Shown here: positions 59,391-64,000 of the stretch, in pieces
Layout of the letters: every line of letters begins with the position of its first letter
How positions within the stretch are numbered: position 1 is the first letter of the stretch
Source of the DNA: Rheum nobile
Lineage: Eukaryota > Streptophyta > Magnoliopsida > Caryophyllales > Polygonaceae
Direction of reading: 5' to 3'
Assembly: GCA_027886185.1 (NCBI GenBank)
Contig: WOAB01000322.1
Coordinates: 1,676,501-1,740,500, forward strand
Length of the DNA stretch: 64,000 bases
Made by a program: the position numbers and the translations under genes
Notes under the pieces: model-generated
What the model was told of the DNA's origin: nothing
The model's database searches: none
The model's input: only the letters and a program-made list of their open reading frames with translations

Positions 59391-62385
59391 TTACACTAGA
59401 GGATCTGGTGGACGATTACATCTCGTGCAATAGTCCCGAAACATTTGAAACCTCGAGTAAAACTAAACATCCCAGGCATCAACACTTAGGTGTTTGTAGC
59501 GGCGCCAAGCATACGGTGGAGGGGGTATTGAACAGTCATCCTTGAGCCACACCTACATATAAACACAATTTCGAGCCAATATTGAACTCTTTATTATTAC
59601 CATTTACCATTGAGCATAAACTTATTTGGTTTAGTTAGTTATTTTGAAATAGTAAGCTTTACCGGTACGAAGTGGTTTCGGTTTTCTACGTGGGCCATCA
59701 TCAATATCTTCGTTGGAGGGGCGAGGCTTGTGTCGGACGCCTTCATTGGTAGGCACAAGCACGGACCATCCAAGGCTAAGAAGACTAGATAAACTTGATA
59801 CGCCGTGGCAAACACCAAACCAATTAGGGGCATGTCGAGTCAATATTGCGAGGAGCAAGGACTGATGACATAGTTCACCCGGAATATAAGATCTTCGTAG
59901 CTCATTTCTGGTTGTAGTCTGGGCAGTATTTCTTTGTATACATCGATGTTGTCCAACAACTCTGCCGCCAGCTACATTCGAACCATAGGGTAATCATGCT
60001 CTTTGTACCCCAACAATACAACAAGTGACCGATATCAACAATGCCCGTCTGGAATTACATCTCTCACCTCCTTAATATATGGGAACCAAAAATAATCCAC
60101 ACTCTTTACCCCGAAATTCACCCCCAAATAAATCATGGGTTGTTCATGAAAATGCAATCCAGACAATTCAAATTGGCCACCAATGCCCGACGAAACTCCA
60201 CTTTTATCCTTTCTAGGACGGCCACGACCCCTAACTTGGCTACCTTGGGTCCCATTCTCCTTCTCCTTCTCATTCTCATACTCCTCTAACTCGGCCCTTT
60301 TGTGCTCAAACAAGCTCGGCTCCCTCTTGGTGGAATACTTTGTGTAACCCTTTGGCCTTCCTTTGGGAAAGATGCCCGTCGGCTCCAACAACGAAGATTC
60401 ATGTGGATACTCCAAGTCATGGTACAAATCGGTGACTTGGTATAACGTGGATTTGTTCAGAACCCCAGTTTTCTCCTTCTTGTACAATTCCTCAAGTCTC
60501 AATTGTGGAATAGACATTGCTACACGGTCCTCAATGGAGTTGTCATGATAAATCCTATCCCAGTCTAACTGCCTCCAGAAACGGTGGATCTCACTTGGTA
60601 TGATCGGCCTCTTATCAACGATAGCCTCTCCAATTTTATGGATGCACGGCAACCCTTGGTATTCTCTCATCCAGTAATCATCACACTCCTCCGTAAAATC
60701 ATCTGCCTCTAGCTTCTTATACATATCGAACAACTTCCTCAAGCCCATATCTGACACTTTGTAGAACAACCTTGTAAACAAACTTCTTATTTCTGGCGGC
60801 ATCTCATTGAAAAAAATTGGTTTTTTGATCCGTGACATCTCCATGCTCGCCCTCACCTGCCCAATTTGACCTTCAATTACATGGTGGATCATCACTACCA
60901 TCCTGTTAAAATTGCCTATACTAGAATCCACAATATCCTCCAATACCTTATGCATACCCTCAACCCTATCAAAACAAATAAAATGCATTGTGTTAGTAAG
61001 AAGGTATGACATCGAGGCCTAGACCCAATAAACAACTAAACAATTGAAAAATGGATACCTATTTGAAGTCCTCATGAAGAAGTGAAGATGATGATCCGTC
61101 CACGCTCTAACTATGTTTTCCTTGTAAGGATTAAGCCATTGTTTCTTAATGTATTGAACTAGGCCGCTCTTCCACGATTACCTCAGTCCTTGGAGCCTTT
61201 CTTTGTATCTTTCCTCTGTGGTTGAACACCAATGTCCCCAGCATTGGCCACAAAAGTCGCTAACTCTTTTTGAATTCTTCAAGATTGGAATAGCATATGC
61301 TTCGATGTTGTGTCTGATATGCACCCAACACAAAAGGTGTTTGACCTGGCCTTTAAAAACTCTCTGAATTGCATTTATGAGGGCCTTCTCTCGACTAGTC
61401 ATTATGGCCATCGGCGTTACTCCCGCCTCTTGAAACAAATACAAAAGCTTTTGCATAATGAATGTGTAATACAAACCATCTTTCTCCCGTGTAAATGCAT
61501 AGGCGATGTTGAACGTCTTATTAGTGCATGTAAAACCGACAATCTCCACCAAAGGCATGTTATACCTATAGATGAATCTAAGAAAACAAAAGAGTATAAG
61601 CAATTTTAGATGATGGATATAACTACTATATTAAATTGTAATAAACACAAAGCCATTACATACCTATTTGCCATGTATGTGGCGTCGATAACTACCACGT
61701 ACAGAAATATCTTTAACAGGTGCAACAAGTGAGGGTGAGCGAAAAATAGGATATCGATCTGACCCGTAGACAACTTCCTGAGAGGATGCACTTCGTACCT
61801 GTGTTCTTGGAAAAAATTAGAGTCCATTGGGTAACCGTCATTTCCCCACGATCCTCGTAATTCATTTTTTGTAGAAAGTTGGAAACTTGTTTCGGTGATG
61901 TTACATTTCCAAGGAAGAAGCTTCTCAACTCCGCAACAATAACACTTGGTGGATTGAACCTATCGCCGAACCTCGTGACAACGCGCTGCTCATCCGGGGT
62001 CAATCGGCCCATGTATGCATGCCTAAGGAAGGTAGTCGGAAGCTTATGGTTGTGTTGTCTGTTCAACACTATCAAGATCCATTTCCGAGTCTCTACTCTC
62101 GACTTCTTCTTCATTCGAACACCGTACAACTCAAATGTGCACCCGGACTTCTTCGATCTGGTTTCACGACGTACCACATCAACCTCCTTCAGATCTTCTT
62201 CACTAACTTTCTTCCTCCCCGATCTATATTTACCAAAGTTCTCGCATGTCAAATTAACATGTCTGTCATTACTTTGGCGAATGACTAGAACCATCATCAA
62301 ATCTTTGCCCCTCTTCTAAGCCCAATCAACCAACTCCTCTCGGCTATCCCACTTTTGATTAGTACGAAATTCATATCCATAATCT
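59391..62385 (-). pseudogene. MULE transposase with FAR1-like, SWIM, AT-hook and OTU-like domains
   Basis: One decayed minus-strand gene. From 62383 it reads DYGYEFRTNQKWDSREELVD, then the FAR1/WRKY-GCM1-type DNA-binding region (SNDRHVNLTCENFGKYRS, RQHNHKLP). Core landmarks: VVVIDATYMANRYNMPLVEI (first catalytic Asp; frame or splice change at about 61606), MTSREKALINAI, where the second Asp is replaced by Ser, HLLCWVHIRHN, and RVEGMHKVLE (Glu region). SWIM-like sequence YQGLPCIHKIGEA and AT-hook GRGRPRKDK follow (60180-60240). Then comes an OTU-protease-like domain: VRDVIPDGHC with its Cys, YRSLVVLLGYKEHDY, MPLIGLVFATAYQV and NRNHFVPVK with the His. After an intron (about 59662-59554) the last exon ends at 59391. 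Stops at about 60033, 59988 and 59850 and several frame changes kill it. Confidence 0.65.
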
Positions 62386-62479
62386 TTCCCCTATTAATGT
62401 AATCAATAATGTTATTCATTTCTTCATACCCCCTAATATATCCATTTGCATTTAATGACTTAGTAGAATCTTTGTTTCC

Positions 62480-62960
62480 AAAATTAAAGAACTACTAATT
62501 CATAACTACACATGCAATATCTCTATACCGCTAAATATTTAATAAATACTAACAAAATTACAATAGAAATACTATAACAAAACAATATCTCCATCCCTAA
62601 ACTTAAAGAACTGCTAATTCATAACTACACATGCAATATCTCCATATCGCTAAATATTTAATAAATACTAACAAAACTACAATATTAATACTATAACAAA
62701 ATCCCTAAGCTTAAAGAACTACTAATTCATAACTACACATGCAATATCTCTATACCATTAAATATTTAATAAATAATAACAAAAACTATAATATATAGTA
62801 ATACTATAACAAAACAATATCTCCATTTCTAAACAAGTACTAATTCATAACATACAATATTTGCATACCCCTACAATATACCAACAAAACTAAACTATAA
62901 TATCTCAATTTCTAAACTTAAAGAACTATTACTTCATAACTACACATACAATATCTAGAT
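62480..62960. repeat. Tandem repeats, units of about 107-123 bp
   Basis: Five units begin AAAGAACTACTAATTCATAA or a variant, near 62484, 62605, 62712, 62835 and 62920. They include CACATGCAATATCTC, AAATATTTAATAAATA and ATACTATAACAAAA. They lie in the presumed first intron of the transposase gene. Confidence 0.7.
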
Positions 62961-63168
62961 CTCTTCTCCACTTTACCAATCTTTCAATATATACCTTATG
63001 ATTTATGCGACAAAAACTTCAGTAAAACTAATTCATACCAAAACTAATTCATACAATATCGCATACAATATTCCCATACCTATACTATGTGATGTTTTAA
63101 TCATCCATTAATACATATCTATATAACACAACTATCAAGCCTTTTACGAACAATTATGCAACACTAAC

Positions 63169-63252
63169 CGTAGAATTTTTGGGGCTGAATTCTTCATCAC
63201 TGCTCAAATATTCGCTATCGCTACTCGAATATTTGTTTTCACTATTTGCCAT
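63169..63252 (-). other. Probable first coding exon of the giant MULE's transposase
   Basis: Minus-strand ATG at 63252 opens 28 codons, MANSENKYSSSDSEYLSSDE and on, Ser/Asp/Glu-rich like the N-termini of many MULE proteins, then a GTTAGT donor. It is 350 bp inside the right terminus, the usual place. The phase of the join to 62383 does not work simply, so the link is inferred. Confidence 0.4.
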
Positions 63253-63731
63253 TGTGGTAAGTTTGTATTCATGTGTGGAATTTGGATGAATGAGTTTGAG
63301 TATTTATAGAGGGATAATTCGACCGTTGAAATTATAGTCATTGGGCTACGCAAGATTCTGGCGTACGACATATTCCCGCGTACCAAGTAAAAGTAGTCGT
63401 TGGCTGCGAATTTGAAACTTGATCTCTTACGCCAACTCATGGCGTACACCAACTCCTTGCGTAGGAAATCAAGTTTCAAATTCCCACCAACGACTACTTT
63501 CAACAGCCATATTTCGCCTTCTACACAGGTATATGTCGTACGCCATCTTTTTGCATAGGATTTTGTAGTGTGAAAAGGCAAAAATTATAGTGTATATAGC
63601 GGCTCCGTTATTTTATGAACTTTCTAAAGCAATAGAGCTTACTTTATAATCGTAATTACAAGTTTATCACATCACTTTGATATTCATTTTAAGCAACGAA
63701 AGGTTGTATCCGGATCCCTATATATTTCGAG

Positions 63732-64000
63732 CCTGCTATATACAAGACATTTTTTGCCTATATACACGACAATCTGTACGCACAGAAATTGGGTACGCAA
63801 TTTCTATGCGTACAAGTGAAAATACGTAGAAAAATACAAATACTTGTACATTTTTGTATTCGAAAGAAAAAAAAAAGTATAAATTTGTACGCTGGAGAAA
63901 TGCATACGTAATCCTCCAGCGTAGGGTTTGGGCTGGCCCATGGATTTTAACGTGTACGCTAGAATTTAGCGTACGCTAAATTCTAGCGTACGCATTTAGG
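63732..64000. mobile_element. Start of a related MULE-type element (leaves the window)
   Basis: From about 63732, CCTGCTATATACAAGAC...CTATATACACGACAATCTGTACG, then GAAAATACGTAGAAAAATAC, parallels the left end of the giant MULE at 45013-45130 (CTATATACACTACAC..., GAAAAATACGTAGATTTTT). GCGTACG-rich motifs follow. The exact end and any duplication cannot be defined here. Confidence 0.45.
63954..63991. repeat. Perfect 38-bp palindrome
   Basis: Centred on AGCGTACGCT, the sequence reads the same on both strands over 38 bases, with arms GTACGCTAGAATTT and AAATTCTAGCGTAC. GTACGCTA-type units occur three times within it. Confidence 0.9.

Larger units (their letters stand above)
45013..63606 (-). mobile_element. 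Giant MULE (about 18.6 kb) with transposase-OTU and PMD genes
   Basis: The left end GGCAGTTTCTATATACACTA and the right end, reverse-complemented, GGAGCCGCTATATACACTAT match over about 50 bp (both continue to TTTTCACACTACA). The flanks ATTCTTTTA (45004-45012) and GTTATTTTA (63607-63615) agree at 7 of 9 bases, a plausible aged 9-bp duplication. Both subterminal regions have TACGCCA...TGGCGTAC inverted motifs. Inside are a minus-strand transposase and a plus-strand PMD gene. About 8.6 kb of the length is later retroelement insertions, so the original was near 10 kb. That the two ends belong together is inferred from TIR match, gene content and symmetry. Confidence 0.65.

Noticed and set aside
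1..64000. CRISPR array, bacterial operon or phage content
   Set aside because: The tandem repeats have no unique spacers of constant size and lie among spliced plant transposon genes.

Overview
This window is nuclear DNA of a flowering plant, most likely a eudicot. The evidence is spliceosomal introns, AT-rich spacers and plant-specific transposon families: MuDRA-type MULEs with DUF1985, PMD and OTU passengers, a Helitron with an RPA gene, and a retrotransposon primed by initiator tRNA-Met. I see no convincing ordinary housekeeping gene and no organelle insertion. The window is a stack of nested, mostly decayed transposable elements, as in repeat-rich or pericentromeric chromatin. Species cannot be told from the sequence.

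Layout. 1-4355: two adjacent decayed long terminal repeats (LTRs) of one large family, sense on the minus strand. 4356-8432: spacer with a tRNA-like sequence and many dispersed AGTGCAT motifs. 8442-15631: a complete MULE with a perfect 9-bp target duplication, carrying a broken MuDRA-type transposase (+) and a Lys-rich/DUF1985 gene (-). 16334-31882: a 15.5-kb Helitron (TC start, CTAG end, inserted between A and T). It carries three foldback hairpins, a decayed RPA70-like gene, an intact two-exon gene of unknown function, and a decayed Rep/helicase gene. 32048-32188: a small MITE. 32978-36150: an L1-type LINE with a 15-bp target duplication and the inside-out layout of twin priming, itself hit by a 1.4-kb LTR-like insertion. 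37691-38842: a non-autonomous hAT element with an 8-bp duplication, sitting in a repetitive reading frame. 39561-39691: a second MITE. 42368-42527: a tRNA-derived SINE with a 12-bp duplication. 42841-43875: a decayed gag with a 257-bp tandem duplication.

45013-63606 reads best as one very large MULE (about 18.6 kb) with matching terminal inverted repeats. On the minus strand it carries a transposase gene encoding, in order, FAR1-like DNA-binding, MULE, SWIM, AT-hook and OTU-protease-like domains. On the plus strand it carries a plant mobile domain (PMD) gene. Later insertions are nested in it: a 5.7-kb gypsy retrotransposon (46851-52585, duplication CTCCC) inside the PMD gene, and a 2.9-kb solo LTR (56133-59006, duplication TTATG) inside a 41-bp satellite-like array. 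That array ends at a palindrome with telomere-like repeats. A relative of the same MULE family seems to begin near 63732 and leaves the window.

How the genes relate: almost every coding region is a mobilisation gene or a passenger inside a mobile element, and nearly all are inactivated. Several of the stop codons are CGA-to-TGA changes, as expected from methylated CpG decay. The clear exception is the unknown Helitron gene at 22563-23590, which keeps an open spliced frame and a TATA box while its companions are broken. That gene, the three hairpins upstream of it, and the transposase-OTU/PMD combination are the most interesting things here.
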